Shown: in pieces, positions 25,018-37,146 of the stretch | Position numbering within the stretch: position 1 is the first letter of the stretch | How the letters are laid out: each line of letters begins with the position of its first letter | Assembly (NCBI RefSeq): GCF_003057745.1 | Contig: NZ_QBJD02000006.1 | Coordinates: forward strand, 208,126 to 272,125 | Reading direction: 5' to 3' | Origin: Enterobacter sp. RIT418 | GTDB lineage: Bacteria > Pseudomonadota > Gammaproteobacteria > Enterobacterales > Enterobacteriaceae | Length of the DNA: 64,000 nt | Program-made: the position numbers and the translations under genes | The notes under the pieces: model-generated | Told to the model about the DNA's origin: nothing | What the model saw: only the letters and a program-made list of their open reading frames with translations | The model's database searches: none

Positions 25018-25739
25018 ATGAGTGAATTTCTCTCCATAAATCCTTCTCCACCGAGCTGTCGCATCTGGCGCATAATCCACGCCTGGCGGCTTCGCACATA
25101 GCCCGAAGGCGCGTCCGCTTTGAAACGGATCGGATTCGGCAGGACGGCGGCCAGCAGCGCCGCTTCAGAAAGGCTCAGCCTGCTGGCGGGTTTATTGAAA
25201 TAACGCTGGGATGCGGCTTCAACGCCAAAGACGCCGTCGCCGAACTCGGCGATATTCAAATACACCGTCAGAATACGTTTCTTGCTCCAGACGGTTTCGA
25301 TGCCCACCGTCAGGCCAGCCTCCAGCCCCTTTCTCACCCAGCTGCGGCCATCCCAAAGAAACAGGTTTTTTGCCGTCTGCTGAGATAGCGTCGACGCCCC
25401 GCGCACGCGGCTCTCATTTCGCTCGTTGTGCGCCAGCGCTTTCTCTATCGCCGCGACGTCAAACCCCCAGTGTTCCGGGAATTTTTGATCTTCGGCCGCG
25501 ATTACCGCCAGCCCCATCCACGGCGAGATATCATCCATGCCCGCCCAGTCTGAATGCGCAACGTAGCCGAAATCACCCGACAGCCATGCGCTAACCTGAC
25601 GCTCAACCATCACCGCGGAAAAGGGAACGGGCATGACGCTGAACAGAGCAATCCCGCCGCCCCAAAAGACCGCCAGAATCACGATAGCGCGCAGCAGGAG
25701 ACGTTTTACCCATGCGCCCGGAGCAAATTTCCGGCTCAT
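25014..25739 (-). CDS. mtgA: Monofunctional biosynthetic peptidoglycan transglycosylase
   Basis: MtgA polymerises glycan strands from lipid II without a transpeptidase domain. The 241-residue protein has one N-terminal membrane helix (about 12-34) and a GT51 domain with the catalytic Glu in [16 protein letters not shown] and the second conserved block [15 protein letters not shown]. Its start overlaps the elbB stop by 4 nt, so the two genes are coupled. Confidence 0.97.
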   Translation of the reverse strand: MSRKFAPGAWVKRLLLRAIVILAVFWGGGIALFSVMPVPFSAVMVERQVSAWLSGDFGYVAHSDWAGMDDISPWMGLAVIAAEDQKFPEHWGFDVAAIEKALAHNERNESRVRGASTLSQQTAKNLFLWDGRSWVRKGLEAGLTVGIETVWSKKRILTVYLNIAEFGDGVFGVEAASQRYFNKPASRLSLSEAALLAAVLPNPIRFKADAPSGYVRSRQAWIMRQMRQLGGEGFMERNSLM

Positions 25740-26389
25740 TCAGTAAGAACCAACACTCTGTCCACCAGCTTATCGATCCCCACGGCCGCCTCGGCAATGT
25801 TCTGCGCCAGCATGTACGCGGGCGTCGTGACGATTTTATTGTCTTCATCCACCACGATGTCATCGACCGGACACGGCACGTGTTCCCCGCCCATCTCTTC
25901 AATCACCTCGGCGGTATCGATATCGGTTCCGATGGTCAGGCGCAGCGGGAAATCAAAGATTTTAGGCAGCATGGCAGGCGCAATACAGATAAAGCCCAGC
26001 GGTTTACCCGCCGCGTGCATCGCCAGCGACAGCGCCTTTAGCTCCGGTTCAACGCGACACTCCGCGCCCTGCGACGCAAAATTGCTCAGATTTTTCGCCG
26101 CACCAAACCCGCCCGGCACGATTAACGCATCCAGCGCTGAGGCATCAGCCTCCTTCAGAGGGCGGATATCGCCGCGGACAATACGCGCCGCTTCAGTCAG
26201 CACGTTACGCGTTTCCGCCATCGGTTCGCCGGTCAGATGATTAATGACATCGGCCTGATTTTTATCCGGCGCGAAGCAGACGACTTCCGCCCCGTGGCGG
26301 GACAGGGCCAGCAGCGTTAATACGGCTTCGTGTATCTCCGATCCGTCGTAAACACCGCACCCGCTCAGCACGACACCAATCTTTTTCAT
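25736..26389 (-). CDS. elbB: DJ-1/PfpI-family glyoxalase-like protein ElbB
   Basis: ElbB (also elb2) is a class I glutamine amidotransferase-like protein of the DJ-1 superfamily with reported glyoxalase activity and an effect on isoprenoid production. The ATG at 26389 ([13 protein letters not shown]) gives 217 residues, matching E. coli. The nucleophile-elbow cysteine is in GFICIAPAM and the conserved GGFGAAKNL is present. It lies upstream of mtgA and divergent from arcZ. Confidence 0.95.
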   Translation of the reverse strand: MKKIGVVLSGCGVYDGSEIHEAVLTLLALSRHGAEVVCFAPDKNQADVINHLTGEPMAETRNVLTEAARIVRGDIRPLKEADASALDALIVPGGFGAAKNLSNFASQGAECRVEPELKALSLAMHAAGKPLGFICIAPAMLPKIFDFPLRLTIGTDIDTAEVIEEMGGEHVPCPVDDIVVDEDNKIVTTPAYMLAQNIAEAAVGIDKLVDRVLVLTE

Positions 26390-26508
26390 CATGACGATCC
26401 TTCTTTCCAACTCGCTGAAGCACATTAATAATTCTGATTAAAACGCTATGCTTCACACATTTCACTGATTCATGTAACAAACCATTTAAGATTTGCTATC
26501 TTATTTGC

Positions 26509-26629
26509 GTGCGGCCTCACATTAAGGCGGCGCCCATGCGAAAACAACACGAAAAATTCGGCGCAGCCACAATTTCCCTGGTGTTGGCGCAGTATTCGCG
26601 CACCCCGGTTAAGCCGGGGTCATTTTTTT
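26509..26629 (+). ncRNA. arcZ: Hfq-dependent small RNA ArcZ
   Basis: ArcZ activates rpoS translation, represses motility and other mRNAs, and in E. coli forms a feedback loop with arcB. The transcript starts GTGCGGCCT, as in E. coli; a -10-like TATCTT lies at 26497-26502. The conserved processed 3' part is seen (TTTCCCTGGTGTTGGCGC, then GTATTCGCGCACCCCGG), ending in a 7-bp terminator stem (ACCCCGG / CCGGGGT, 26602-26620) and seven T residues. The middle, cleaved-off part differs from E. coli. Its 3' end overlaps the last bases of arcB on the other strand. The 5' end is inferred. Confidence 0.92.
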
Positions 26630-28956
26630 CTGGCATCCACCCACGCTTTTAATACCGCCACGTCGTTTTGCCACTCCTGCTTCATTTCTTCAACCCATTC
26701 ACCTACGTTATCTTCCCAGGCGGGTAAATCGGGAGATTGAATCTGCTGACCGAGCTGCTGCAGATGGCGCAGGCCTACTGATCCCGCTGCACCTTTAATC
26801 TTATGCCCTTCCTCCACGATGCCCTTTTTGTCACGCGCCGTCAGGTTGGATTCCAGCACGTTCAGGTAGCCCGGCATCATTTTTTCAAACACGGCCAGGC
26901 CGTCGGTAATCAGTTTTGGCCCCACCAGATCGATGTACTGCTCCAGCATGGCGGTATCCAATATCGTTTGAGCTTTTTCGCTATCAATAGACGTCATGGT
27001 GCTCTCCTCTTCATCACGGGTATCCCAGAACTTCTTGATCATGGCAGTCAGCGCAGGCACTGCCAGCGGCTTGCTGAGCACATCATCCATACCGGCATCA
27101 AGGTACTCTTTTTTATCCTTCAGCACGTTCGCCGTCAGCGCGACCAGCGGCGGCAGATCGTCGGCGGCGTATTTGCGGGTCAATTCGCGGGAAATGTCCA
27201 GCCCGGTCATATCCGGCAGCTGAATATCCAGCAGCACAAGGTCATATTCTCCCGGCGTAAACATCTCCAGAGCGGCTTTTCCGGTCATCGCCACATCAAC
27301 GCTATTGCCCAGCTTCTCAAGCACCGAGCGCGCCACGATGACGTTAAGCTCAATATCTTCCACCAGCAGCACGTGCAGCGCCGGCAGCGGCATATCGTCA
27401 TTATCGAAGGTATCCTCAACCTCTTCCGCCACCGCAGGCGCATGCACCGTCAGCGTAAAGGTTGAGCCTTTGCCCGGCAGGCTCGCTACGGTGATATCCC
27501 CGCCCATGCTCTTCGCCAGGCGTTTCGACACCGCCAGGCCAATTCCGGTGCCGGTAGCGGGCTTGCCGCCGTTGCTGTCTTTGACCTGATAATACATGGC
27601 GAAAATTTTGTCTTGTTCTTCCTGCGGAATACCGATGCCGGAGTCTTCCACCTCAAAGTGCAGCATATCGCCCTCATCGTAGCGAATACGCACCGCTACC
27701 CGGCCGCCGTTCTGGGTGAATTTCACGGCGTTGCTGATCAGGTTCCACAGGATCTGGCGCAGGCGCGTGCCATCCGTCACCACCTTATGCGGCAGCGGAA
27801 GCGTTGGCTCCATCAGGAAGCTCAGCCCCTTTTGCTGCGCCTGGAGGCCGGACAGGTTTTCCAGGTCGGCCAGAAAACCGGTGAAATCGACCGGCTGGTT
27901 ATCAAGCTGAACCTTGCGGCGCTCCATTTTATCCATGTCGATAATATCGTTGAAAATATTGCCGAGCGTTACCGCCGAGACGTGGATGGTTTTAAGGTAT
28001 TTTTCCTGCTCGCCGGTCAGGTCGGTATCCAGCAGAATGCGGCTCAAGCCGACAATGCCGTTCAGGGGCGTACGCAGCTCGTGGCTAATGGTGGAAATGA
28101 AGGTCGTCTTGTCGCGGCTGGCGCGCTCAAGCGCATCCTGATAGCGTTTGCGTTCGGTAATATCGCGGCCAAAGCCCATCAGGCCGTGGCGCTTGCCCAC
28201 GCGGTCATAGTACGGCACCTTGCGGATCTCGAAGCAGGCTTTGCGCCCGTCCGGATAATCCAGCCACTGCTCGTAGGTCAGCGAGACGTTATGGCGGAAG
28301 ACCTTCTCGTCCGTTTCCATTACCTTGGCGGCGGCCTCTTCTGAATAGACGTCCTGCGGCTTGAGGTGGATAAGCTGCTTCTCGCTCTTGCCGGTCAGCA
28401 GTTCCATCGCCCGGTTACAGCCGGAAAACTCTTTATCTTCATTGCGGTAGAAAACGAGATCCGGAGACGCATCCAGGAAGGAGCGCAGGAAAGAGGATTG
28501 CTGCTCAAGCTGGATCTGCGTCACCTCACGCTCTTTCATCTCCACCTTCAGCTGTTCCAGCGTCGCCTGACGCTCGGCCTCCGCCTTCTCGCGGTCCGTA
28601 ATCTCCTGATTCAGCTGCGCAATGTTGTCCTTCAGCTGAACGTTGAGCTTAAGGTCGCGGTCGCGCATCTCCTCCAGCTTTTCAACCAGCTTCGACAGGC
28701 GCTGGCGGGACTCTTCCAGCTGTTCAACCACCACCGAGAGGAAGTAGACGGCCCATGGGGTGATCAGCAGGCCGAAGAAGATAGAGCGGATAACGTCGAT
28801 GCTTTCGACCTGGCCGTGCAGCACCATGGTGACGGCCATCTGCACGACAATCGCCAGAACCACCAGGGCCAGCGCCAGCAGCATGGAGAAACGCACCAGC
28901 CCAAGCTTCATCATCAGGTCGACGTAGTACTGGGCGAGCATTCGAATTTGCTTCAT
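26620..28956 (-). CDS. arcB: Anaerobic/redox sensor hybrid histidine kinase ArcB
   Basis: ArcB senses quinone redox state and phosphorylates ArcA to repress aerobic metabolism genes. The ATG at 28956 (MKQIRMLAQYYVD) gives 778 residues, the E. coli length. In order: two membrane helices (about 23-77), a coiled coil, a PAS domain with both redox cysteines (GCNRAMELL near 180, KACFEI near 241), the H-box TISHELRTPLNG (His292), the ATPase domain, a receiver (LLDIQLPDMTG, Asp576) and an Hpt domain (EGHKIKGAAGS, His717). Numbering follows E. coli. The 3' end is tail to tail with arcZ. Upstream, the E. coli neighbour yhcC is replaced by lptG. Confidence 0.98.
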   Translation of the reverse strand: MKQIRMLAQYYVDLMMKLGLVRFSMLLALALVVLAIVVQMAVTMVLHGQVESIDVIRSIFFGLLITPWAVYFLSVVVEQLEESRQRLSKLVEKLEEMRDRDLKLNVQLKDNIAQLNQEITDREKAEAERQATLEQLKVEMKEREVTQIQLEQQSSFLRSFLDASPDLVFYRNEDKEFSGCNRAMELLTGKSEKQLIHLKPQDVYSEEAAAKVMETDEKVFRHNVSLTYEQWLDYPDGRKACFEIRKVPYYDRVGKRHGLMGFGRDITERKRYQDALERASRDKTTFISTISHELRTPLNGIVGLSRILLDTDLTGEQEKYLKTIHVSAVTLGNIFNDIIDMDKMERRKVQLDNQPVDFTGFLADLENLSGLQAQQKGLSFLMEPTLPLPHKVVTDGTRLRQILWNLISNAVKFTQNGGRVAVRIRYDEGDMLHFEVEDSGIGIPQEEQDKIFAMYYQVKDSNGGKPATGTGIGLAVSKRLAKSMGGDITVASLPGKGSTFTLTVHAPAVAEEVEDTFDNDDMPLPALHVLLVEDIELNVIVARSVLEKLGNSVDVAMTGKAALEMFTPGEYDLVLLDIQLPDMTGLDISRELTRKYAADDLPPLVALTANVLKDKKEYLDAGMDDVLSKPLAVPALTAMIKKFWDTRDEEESTMTSIDSEKAQTILDTAMLEQYIDLVGPKLITDGLAVFEKMMPGYLNVLESNLTARDKKGIVEEGHKIKGAAGSVGLRHLQQLGQQIQSPDLPAWEDNVGEWVEEMKQEWQNDVAVLKAWVDARKK

Positions 28957-29054
28957 AGAGGATCCCTTCACGACTATATCGCTCAATAATACTCAAATTC
29001 GCGGCGGGGCGTTGAAGGTTATGAGAAAAAGTGCGGGATGAAACAGGAGATTAG

Positions 29055-29080
29055 CTCGCTCCCGACGAACCGGGAGCGAG
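29055..29080 (-). terminator. Hairpin between lptG and arcB
   Basis: A perfect 10-bp stem (CTCGCTCCCG / CGGGAGCGAG) with a 6-nt loop lies just after the lptG stop and before arcB. No clear U-tract follows on the minus strand. It marks the left end of the block that is not next to arcB in E. coli. Confidence 0.5.
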
Positions 29081-29091
29081 AAGACGAGCCG

Positions 29092-30174
29092 TCAGGAGCG
29101 CTTAAGCAGCAGCCAGAGGCTGATCAGGAAGAAGCTGGCGCTTGGCAGCAGCGCGCCAATAATCGGCGGAATGCCGTAAACCAGCGTCAGCGGCCCAAAG
29201 ATCTGATCCAACACGTAGAAAACAAAGCCAAAGCTGATACCGGTCACGACGCGCACGCCCATCGGCACGCTGCGCAGCGGACCAAAGATAAACGACAGCG
29301 CCATCAACATCATGACGGCCACGGACATCGGCTGGAAGATTTTACTCCACATGTTGAGCTGATAGCGCCCCGCATCCTGGCCGCTCGACTTCAGATACTT
29401 CACGTAGTTGTGCAGGCCGCTGATGGACAGCGCATCAGGATCCAGCGCCACAACGCCCAGCTTGTCAGGCGTCAGGTTGGTTTTCCACGTTCCGGACACC
29501 GTCTGCGAGCCGGTAATTTGTTTCGGATCGGTCAGGTTGGACTCATCCACCTGCGACAGGCGCCACTGTTTGTTTTCAGCATCAAACTTCGCGGAAGAGG
29601 CGTGACGGACTGACTGCAGGCGGCGATCGCTGTTGAAGGCGTAAATACTCACTCCGCCCAGCTCGTCGTTACCTTTAACGCGTTCGATATACACGAAGTT
29701 GCTGCCGTCTTTCGCCCACAGGCCCTGCTGCGTCGACAGCAGCGAACCGCCGTACATCGCCTGGGCACGATAGTTACGCGCCATCTGCTCACCCTGCGGT
29801 GCCACCCACTCGCCGATTGCCATCGTCAGAATAACCAGCGGAATAGCCGTTTTCATCACCGAGAGCGCAACCTGCATGCGGGTAAAGCCCGACGCCTGCA
29901 TCACAACCAGCTCGCTGCGCTGCGCGAGCATCCCCAGGCCGAGCAGCGCCCCCAGCAGGGCCGCCATCGGGAAGAAGATTTGCACATCTTTTGGCACGCT
30001 GAGCAGGGTATACATGCCCGCCCCTAGCGCGTCATAGCTCCCCTGTCCGGCCTTTTTCAACTGGTCGACGAATTTAATAATGCCGGAGAGCGACACCAGC
30101 ATGAATAAGGTCATCATGATGGTGGTGAAAATGGTTTTACCGATATAGCGATCGAGAACGCCAAAAAGCTGCAT
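29092..30174 (-). CDS. lptG: LPS export ABC transporter permease LptG
   Basis: LptG and LptF form the transmembrane part of the LptB2FG extractor that pulls LPS from the inner membrane. The 360-residue protein has six membrane helices arranged three on each side of a large periplasmic beta-jellyroll (about residues 130-260). It shares one base with the end of lptF. Its partner LptB is encoded at 20716-21441. Confidence 0.97.
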   Translation of the reverse strand: MQLFGVLDRYIGKTIFTTIMMTLFMLVSLSGIIKFVDQLKKAGQGSYDALGAGMYTLLSVPKDVQIFFPMAALLGALLGLGMLAQRSELVVMQASGFTRMQVALSVMKTAIPLVILTMAIGEWVAPQGEQMARNYRAQAMYGGSLLSTQQGLWAKDGSNFVYIERVKGNDELGGVSIYAFNSDRRLQSVRHASSAKFDAENKQWRLSQVDESNLTDPKQITGSQTVSGTWKTNLTPDKLGVVALDPDALSISGLHNYVKYLKSSGQDAGRYQLNMWSKIFQPMSVAVMMLMALSFIFGPLRSVPMGVRVVTGISFGFVFYVLDQIFGPLTLVYGIPPIIGALLPSASFFLISLWLLLKRS

Positions 30175-31274
30175 CAGATGGCTCCTTTACGCGTAAATCG
30201 GGCACGAATTCGGCGCACTGGCACCGTGTCCCATACGTTCAATCCCACTGCCAGCAGGATATACAGGCTGTTAACCGCCCATGTCCAGACCATCGGGTCC
30301 AGCTTACCTTTCGCACCGTTGGAACGAATCGAGGTCTGCAACAGGAAATAGACCAGGTAAAGCAGCATTGCGGGCAGCATAGACAGCACGCGTCCCTGAC
30401 GCGGGTTGACCACGCTGAGGGGAACCACAATCAGTGCCATCATAAATACGGTGAATACCAGAGTGAGACGCCAGTGGAATTCCGCGCGCGCTCTGTCGGT
30501 ATCGGTATTCCACAGCGTGCGCATGTCCATCTGTTCCGTATCGGTTGGGTCAAGCGCGACGGCCTGATGCCCGATAATGGCCTGATAGTTCTGGAAATCC
30601 GTAATGCGGAAGTCGCGCAGCATCGCGGTGCCTTCGAAACGCGTGCCTTTGTTCAGCGTCACCACCTGAGAACCGTCTTTACGCTGTGAAAGCTGTCCGG
30701 AGTCAGCCACCACAACGGAAGGGCGGGCATTGCCTTTCGGGCGAAGCTGGGCAAGGAAAACGTCGTTGAAGCGGTTGCCGTTAACGCTTTCAATAAAGAG
30801 CACGGAATTGCCGTCGGTAGCCTGCTGGAACTGGCCCTGCGCGAGCGCAGCCAGGCCCGGGTTAGCTTTGGCTTCAGCCAGCACCTCATCCTGATGGCGC
30901 GACGACGCGGGCCCTGCCCACATCACATTCACGGCGGCAACAATCCCCGTGAACAGCGCCAGAATCATGGCGGCTTTGACCAGAACGGCTTTGCTTAAGC
31001 CGCAGGCATGCATCACCGTGATTTCACTTTCGGTATAGAGCTTACCCAGCGTCATCAGCAAACCGAGGAAAAGGCTTAACGGCAGGATAAGCTGCGCCAT
31101 TTCCGGCACGCCTAGCCCGAGCAGGGAAAGCACCAGATTTGTTGGAATTTCGCCGTCAACCGCCGCACCGAGGATCTTGACCAGCTTCTGACAGAAGAAG
31201 ATCAGAAGAAGGATAAAGAGGATCGCCAGTTGGCTCTTGAGCGTCTCCCGCACCAGATATCTTATGATTATCAC
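30174..31274 (-). CDS. lptF: LPS export ABC transporter permease LptF
   Basis: LptF is the second permease of LptB2FG. The 366-residue protein has the same layout as LptG: three N-terminal helices, a periplasmic jellyroll, and three C-terminal helices, with the conserved ETLKSQLAILFIL start and the EMAQLILPLSLFLGLL coupling region. It is divergent from pepA over 266 bp, the same arrangement as in E. coli. Confidence 0.97.
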   Translation of the reverse strand: MIIIRYLVRETLKSQLAILFILLLIFFCQKLVKILGAAVDGEIPTNLVLSLLGLGVPEMAQLILPLSLFLGLLMTLGKLYTESEITVMHACGLSKAVLVKAAMILALFTGIVAAVNVMWAGPASSRHQDEVLAEAKANPGLAALAQGQFQQATDGNSVLFIESVNGNRFNDVFLAQLRPKGNARPSVVVADSGQLSQRKDGSQVVTLNKGTRFEGTAMLRDFRITDFQNYQAIIGHQAVALDPTDTEQMDMRTLWNTDTDRARAEFHWRLTLVFTVFMMALIVVPLSVVNPRQGRVLSMLPAMLLYLVYFLLQTSIRSNGAKGKLDPMVWTWAVNSLYILLAVGLNVWDTVPVRRIRARFTRKGAI

Positions 31275-31537
31275 TATTAATACGCCCGTAAAAACCCGTC
31301 TTTTTGCTGGAAAATCGCTTGTTTCATGGCTTAAACGTCATTTATTCTCTTGAGTCGTCGAAATCATCGCTAAGATTAAAAAACCCGGCGGATTCACGCT
31401 TCAGGACATTGTCTGACGTGTCGAAACCGTAATAACGTAAGATTAACACGAAGTCATCACAACAGCGGATATGAGTTACGAAAGGTTTCAATTCTATCTG
31501 TAGCGGCCGCCGTTGTCTTTAAGATTCAGGAGCGTAG

Positions 31538-33052
<1,515 letters not shown>

Positions 33053-33070
33053 GTCAGAACGGCAGTAAAC

Positions 33071-33104
33071 CGTAGGCCGGGTAAGGCGAAGCCGCCACCC
33101 GGCT
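33071..33104. repeat. REP-like palindrome between pepA and holC
   Basis: The sequence CGTAGGCCGGGTAAGGCG followed by AAGCCGCCACCCGGC forms an imperfect palindrome (GCCGGGT ... ACCCGGC around a GGCG-AA-GCC core). It is the typical enterobacterial REP/palindromic unit, here 19 nt after the pepA stop. Confidence 0.8.
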
Positions 33105-33138
33105 TAAGCATTTAAAGTGAGCACAAGAAGCCCCATAT

Positions 33139-33582
33139 ATGAAGAATGCAACGTTCTACCTTCTGGACAACGACACCCATCAGGACGGTCTTAGCGCCGT
33201 TGAACAGCTGGTGTGCGAAATTGCCGCAGAACGTTGGCGCGCAGGCAAGCGCGTATTGATTGCCTGTGAAGATGAACAGCAGGCGATTCGCCTTGATGAG
33301 GCGCTTTGGGCGCGCCCGCCGGAGAGTTTTGTACCGCATAACTTGTCCGGAGAAGGCCCGCGCGGCGGTGCACCGGTAGAAATTGCCTGGCCGCAAAAAC
33401 GCAACAGCAGCGCGCGCGATATCCTGATTAGCCTGCGGATAGATTTTGCAGATTTTGCCACCGCTTTCACAGAAGTGGTAGACTTTGTCCCTTACGAAGA
33501 ATCCTTGAAACAGCTGGCGCGCGAACGCTACAAAGCGTACCGCCTGGCCGGTTTTAACCTGAATACGGCAACCTGGAAATAA
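33139..33582 (+). CDS. holC: DNA polymerase III chi subunit
   Basis: Chi links the clamp loader (through psi) to single-stranded DNA-binding protein at the replication fork. The 147-residue protein matches E. coli in length, beginning [14 protein letters not shown] and carrying the conserved [19 protein letters not shown] and [11 protein letters not shown] segments. Its stop overlaps the valS start by one base (TAATG), so the genes are co-translated as in E. coli. Confidence 0.97.
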   Translation: MKNATFYLLDNDTHQDGLSAVEQLVCEIAAERWRAGKRVLIACEDEQQAIRLDEALWARPPESFVPHNLSGEGPRGGAPVEIAWPQKRNSSARDILISLRIDFADFATAFTEVVDFVPYEESLKQLARERYKAYRLAGFNLNTATWK

Positions 33583-36437
33583 TGGAAAAGACATATAACC
33601 CACGCGATATCGAACAGCCGCTTTACGAGCACTGGGAACAGCAGGGCTATTTCAAGCCTAACGGCGACGAAAGCAAAGAGTCCTTCTGCATCATGATCCC
33701 GCCGCCGAACGTCACCGGCAGTTTGCATATGGGTCATGCTTTCCAGCAGACCATCATGGATACCATGATCCGCTACCAGCGCATGCAGGGAAAAAACACC
33801 CTGTGGCAGGCGGGGACTGACCACGCGGGTATCGCGACCCAGATGGTGGTTGAGCGTAAAATTGCCGCTGAAGAAGGTAAAACCCGTCACGACTACGGTC
33901 GCGAGGCGTTCATCGACAAAATCTGGCAGTGGAAAGCGGAATCTGGCGGCACCATTACCCGTCAGATGCGCCGTCTCGGTAACTCCGTAGACTGGGAGCG
34001 CGAGCGCTTCACGATGGATGAAGGCCTTTCCAATGCCGTGAAAGAAGTCTTCGTCCGCCTGTACAAAGAAGACCTGATTTACCGCGGCAAGCGCCTGGTA
34101 AACTGGGACCCGAAACTGCGCACCGCAATTTCTGACCTGGAAGTGGAAAACCGCGAGTCGAAAGGCTCCATGTGGCACATCCGCTACCCGCTGGCCGACG
34201 GTGCAAAAACCGCAGACGGTAAAGACTATCTGGTGGTTGCCACCACCCGTCCGGAAACCCTGCTGGGCGATACCGGCGTGGCCGTTAACCCGGAAGATCC
34301 ACGCTACAAAGATCTGATCGGCAAATTTGTGGTCCTGCCGCTGGTAAACCGCCGTATTCCAATCGTGGGCGACGAACACGCCGACATGGAAAAAGGCACC
34401 GGCTGCGTGAAAATTACCCCTGCGCACGACTTTAACGACTATGAAGTGGGCCGTCGTCACGCCCTGCCGATGATCAACATTCTGACCTTCGACGGCGATA
34501 TCCGCGAAAGCGCGCAGGTCTTTGACACGAAAGGCGAAGAATCTGACGTTTACTCCAGCGACATTCCGGCAGAGTTCCAGAAGCTGGAGCGCTTTGCCGC
34601 GCGTAAAGCGATCGTGGCTGCCGTTGACGCGCTCGGCCTGCTGGAAGAGATCAAACCTCACGATCTGACCGTGCCGTACGGCGACCGCGGCGGCGTGGTT
34701 ATCGAGCCCATGCTGACCGACCAGTGGTACGTGCGCGCCGACGTGCTGGCGAAGCCGGCCGTTGAAGCGGTTGAGAATGGCGATATCCAGTTCGTGCCGA
34801 AGCAGTATGAAAACATGTACTTCTCCTGGATGCGTGACATTCAGGACTGGTGTATCTCCCGCCAGCTGTGGTGGGGCCACCGCATCCCGGCCTGGTATGA
34901 CAACGAAGGCAACGTCTACGTTGGCCGTACCGAAGACGAAGTGCGTCAGGAAAATAACCTGAGTGCAGACGTCGCGCTGCGTCAGGACGAAGACGTGCTG
35001 GATACCTGGTTCTCCTCCGCGCTGTGGACCTTCTCTACCCTCGGCTGGCCGGAAAACACCGACGCGCTGCGTCAGTTCCACCCAACCAGCGTGATGGTTT
35101 CCGGCTTCGACATCATCTTCTTCTGGATCGCCCGCATGATCATGATGACCATGCACTTCATCAAAGATGAAAACGGCAAGCCGCAGGTTCCGTTCCACAC
35201 CGTCTACATGACCGGCCTGATCCGCGACGACGAAGGCCAGAAGATGTCCAAGTCCAAGGGTAACGTTATTGACCCGCTGGATATGGTTGACGGTATCTCT
35301 CTGGAAGAACTTCTGGAAAAACGTACCGGCAACATGATGCAGCCGCAGCTGGCAGAGAAAATCCGCAAGCGCACCGAGAAGCAGTTCCCGAACGGGATTG
35401 AGTCTCACGGTACCGACGCCCTGCGCTTTACCCTGGCGGCGCTGGCCTCTACCGGCCGCGACATCAACTGGGACATGAAGCGCCTGGAAGGCTACCGCAA
35501 CTTCTGTAACAAGCTGTGGAACGCCAGTCGCTTCGTGCTGATGAACACCGAAGACCAGGACTGCGGCTTTAACGGCGGCGAGATGACCCTGTCGCTGGCG
35601 GACCGCTGGATCCTGGCCGAGTTCAACCAGACGGTGAAAGCGTTCCGCGAAGCGCTGGACAGCTACCGCTTCGACATCGCGGCGGGTATCCTGTACGAAT
35701 TCACCTGGAACCAGTTCTGCGACTGGTATCTGGAGCTGGCGAAGCCGGTGATGAACGGCGGGTCTGAAGCAGAGCTGCGCGGCACGCGCAACACGCTGAT
35801 TACCGTGCTGGAAGGCCTGCTGCGCCTGGCGCATCCGGTTATTCCATTCATTACCGAAACCATCTGGCAGCGCGTGAAGGTGATTGCAGGCATCAACGCG
35901 GACACCATCATGCTGCAGCCGTTCCCGGAATTTGACGCTGCGCGCGTTGATGAAGCCGCAGCGGCGGATACCGAATGGCTGAAGCAGGCGATCGTTGCCG
36001 TACGTAATATTCGTGCGGAAATGAATATCGCGCCGAGCAAGCCGCTGGAACTGCTTCTGCGCGGCTGCAGCGAGGCTGCCGTTCGTCGCGTCAGTGAGAA
36101 CAACACCTTCCTGAAAACGATGGCGCGCCTGGAAAGCATCACCGTGCTGCCTGCTGATGACAAAGGTCCGGTCTCCGTGACCAAAATCATCGACGGCGCA
36201 GAGCTGCTGATCCCGATGGCGGGCCTGATCGACAAAGACGCCGAGCTGGCGCGTCTGGCGAAGGAAGTGGCGAAAGTCGACGTGGAAATCGGCAAAATCG
36301 AAAGCAAGCTGGCGAACGAAGGCTTTGTCGCCCGCGCGCCGGAAGCGGTCATCGCCAAAGAGCGTGAGCGTCTGGTTGCTTTCGCAGATGCGAAATCCAA
36401 ACTGATCGAGCAGCAGGCGGTTATCGCCGCCCTGTAA
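33582..36437 (+). CDS. valS: Valyl-tRNA synthetase
   Basis: ValS charges tRNA-Val and edits mischarged threonine. The 951-residue class I enzyme matches the E. coli length. The HIGH motif appears in [13 protein letters not shown] (about 42-52), the CP1 editing domain occupies roughly residues 200-340, and the KMSKS motif is KMSKSKGN (near 554). A C-terminal coiled coil ([19 protein letters not shown]) binds the tRNA. It follows holC directly and ends with a stem-loop. Confidence 0.98.
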   Translation: MEKTYNPRDIEQPLYEHWEQQGYFKPNGDESKESFCIMIPPPNVTGSLHMGHAFQQTIMDTMIRYQRMQGKNTLWQAGTDHAGIATQMVVERKIAAEEGKTRHDYGREAFIDKIWQWKAESGGTITRQMRRLGNSVDWERERFTMDEGLSNAVKEVFVRLYKEDLIYRGKRLVNWDPKLRTAISDLEVENRESKGSMWHIRYPLADGAKTADGKDYLVVATTRPETLLGDTGVAVNPEDPRYKDLIGKFVVLPLVNRRIPIVGDEHADMEKGTGCVKITPAHDFNDYEVGRRHALPMINILTFDGDIRESAQVFDTKGEESDVYSSDIPAEFQKLERFAARKAIVAAVDALGLLEEIKPHDLTVPYGDRGGVVIEPMLTDQWYVRADVLAKPAVEAVENGDIQFVPKQYENMYFSWMRDIQDWCISRQLWWGHRIPAWYDNEGNVYVGRTEDEVRQENNLSADVALRQDEDVLDTWFSSALWTFSTLGWPENTDALRQFHPTSVMVSGFDIIFFWIARMIMMTMHFIKDENGKPQVPFHTVYMTGLIRDDEGQKMSKSKGNVIDPLDMVDGISLEELLEKRTGNMMQPQLAEKIRKRTEKQFPNGIESHGTDALRFTLAALASTGRDINWDMKRLEGYRNFCNKLWNASRFVLMNTEDQDCGFNGGEMTLSLADRWILAEFNQTVKAFREALDSYRFDIAAGILYEFTWNQFCDWYLELAKPVMNGGSEAELRGTRNTLITVLEGLLRLAHPVIPFITETIWQRVKVIAGINADTIMLQPFPEFDAARVDEAAAADTEWLKQAIVAVRNIRAEMNIAPSKPLELLLRGCSEAAVRRVSENNTFLKTMARLESITVLPADDKGPVSVTKIIDGAELLIPMAGLIDKDAELARLAKEVAKVDVEIGKIESKLANEGFVARAPEAVIAKERERLVAFADAKSKLIEQQAVIAAL

Positions 36438-36442
36438 TGCTT

Positions 36443-36474
36443 TTACCCCTTACGCTTCAGGGCGTAAGGGGTAA
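36443..36474 (+). terminator. Stem-loop after valS
   Basis: A perfect 13-bp stem (TTACCCCTTACGC / GCGTAAGGGGTAA) with a short loop lies 6 nt after the valS stop. There is no strong U-tract, so termination is inferred from position and stem strength. Confidence 0.6.
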
Positions 36475-36547
36475 CCTTCCTGAAAACTCCTCGCTTGCAC
36501 TCCCCTTTCTGCGGTGCTATTAACACCAGCAATGTGTCATTTTTGTC

Positions 36548-37063
36548 ATGAGTATGGCTATGAGCGTGATTACCCCCGCCGCGACGACGATGCGTCGTCT
36601 CATTGAGCAAGACAACCCGGCGATTGCCGCCGTCATTCGCCACGTTTCTGCGGAGTACGGACTGACCGCCGACAAAGGCTACACCGTTGCCGATCCGAAT
36701 CTTGACGAGCTGTACCAGCTCTACAGCCAGCCGGGCCATGCCTACTGGATCATCGAGCAGGACGGTGAAGTCGTGGGCGGCGGCGGCATCGCGCCGCTCA
36801 GCTGCAGCGAGCCGGACATCTGCGAGCTGCAAAAAATGTACTTCCTGCCCAGCGTGCGCGGACAGGGGCTGGCTAAGAAGCTTGCGCTGCAGGCGCTCGA
36901 GCACGCCCGCACGCAGGGCTTCAAACGCTGCTACCTCGAAACCACCGCCTTCCTCAAAGAGGCAATTGGCCTGTATGAACATCTGGGCTTTGAGCATATT
37001 GACGCGCCTCTGGGCTGTACCGGCCACGTTGATTGCGAAGTCAGAATGCTGAAAAGTCTGTAA
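36548..37063 (+). CDS. yjgM: GNAT-family N-acetyltransferase YjgM
   Basis: YjgM is a GNAT acetyltransferase; an E. coli homologue has been linked to O-acetylserine metabolism, but the substrate is not established from sequence. The product has the acetyl-CoA loop [14 protein letters not shown] and ends [13 protein letters not shown]. Three ATG codons occur within the first 15 bases; the third (36560, MSVITPAA) aligns best with the E. coli start, and the first is given here. It is next to valS, as in E. coli. Confidence 0.9.
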   Translation: MSMAMSVITPAATTMRRLIEQDNPAIAAVIRHVSAEYGLTADKGYTVADPNLDELYQLYSQPGHAYWIIEQDGEVVGGGGIAPLSCSEPDICELQKMYFLPSVRGQGLAKKLALQALEHARTQGFKRCYLETTAFLKEAIGLYEHLGFEHIDAPLGCTGHVDCEVRMLKSL

Positions 37064-37146
37064 GTTTCGTTACCGCCCCCTTCTGCTAAGCGACCGTAAA
37101 CTGAATGCTCTACACTTTTCATTTCACACCATAAAGGGGAAGGACG

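Noticed and set aside
33528..35834. 768-codon open frame antisense to valS
   Set aside because: It lies wholly opposite valS, whose protein is full length with all class I synthetase motifs. The antisense product is His/Val/Phe-rich, as expected from the reverse of GC-rich enterobacterial codons, and has no recognisable domain.
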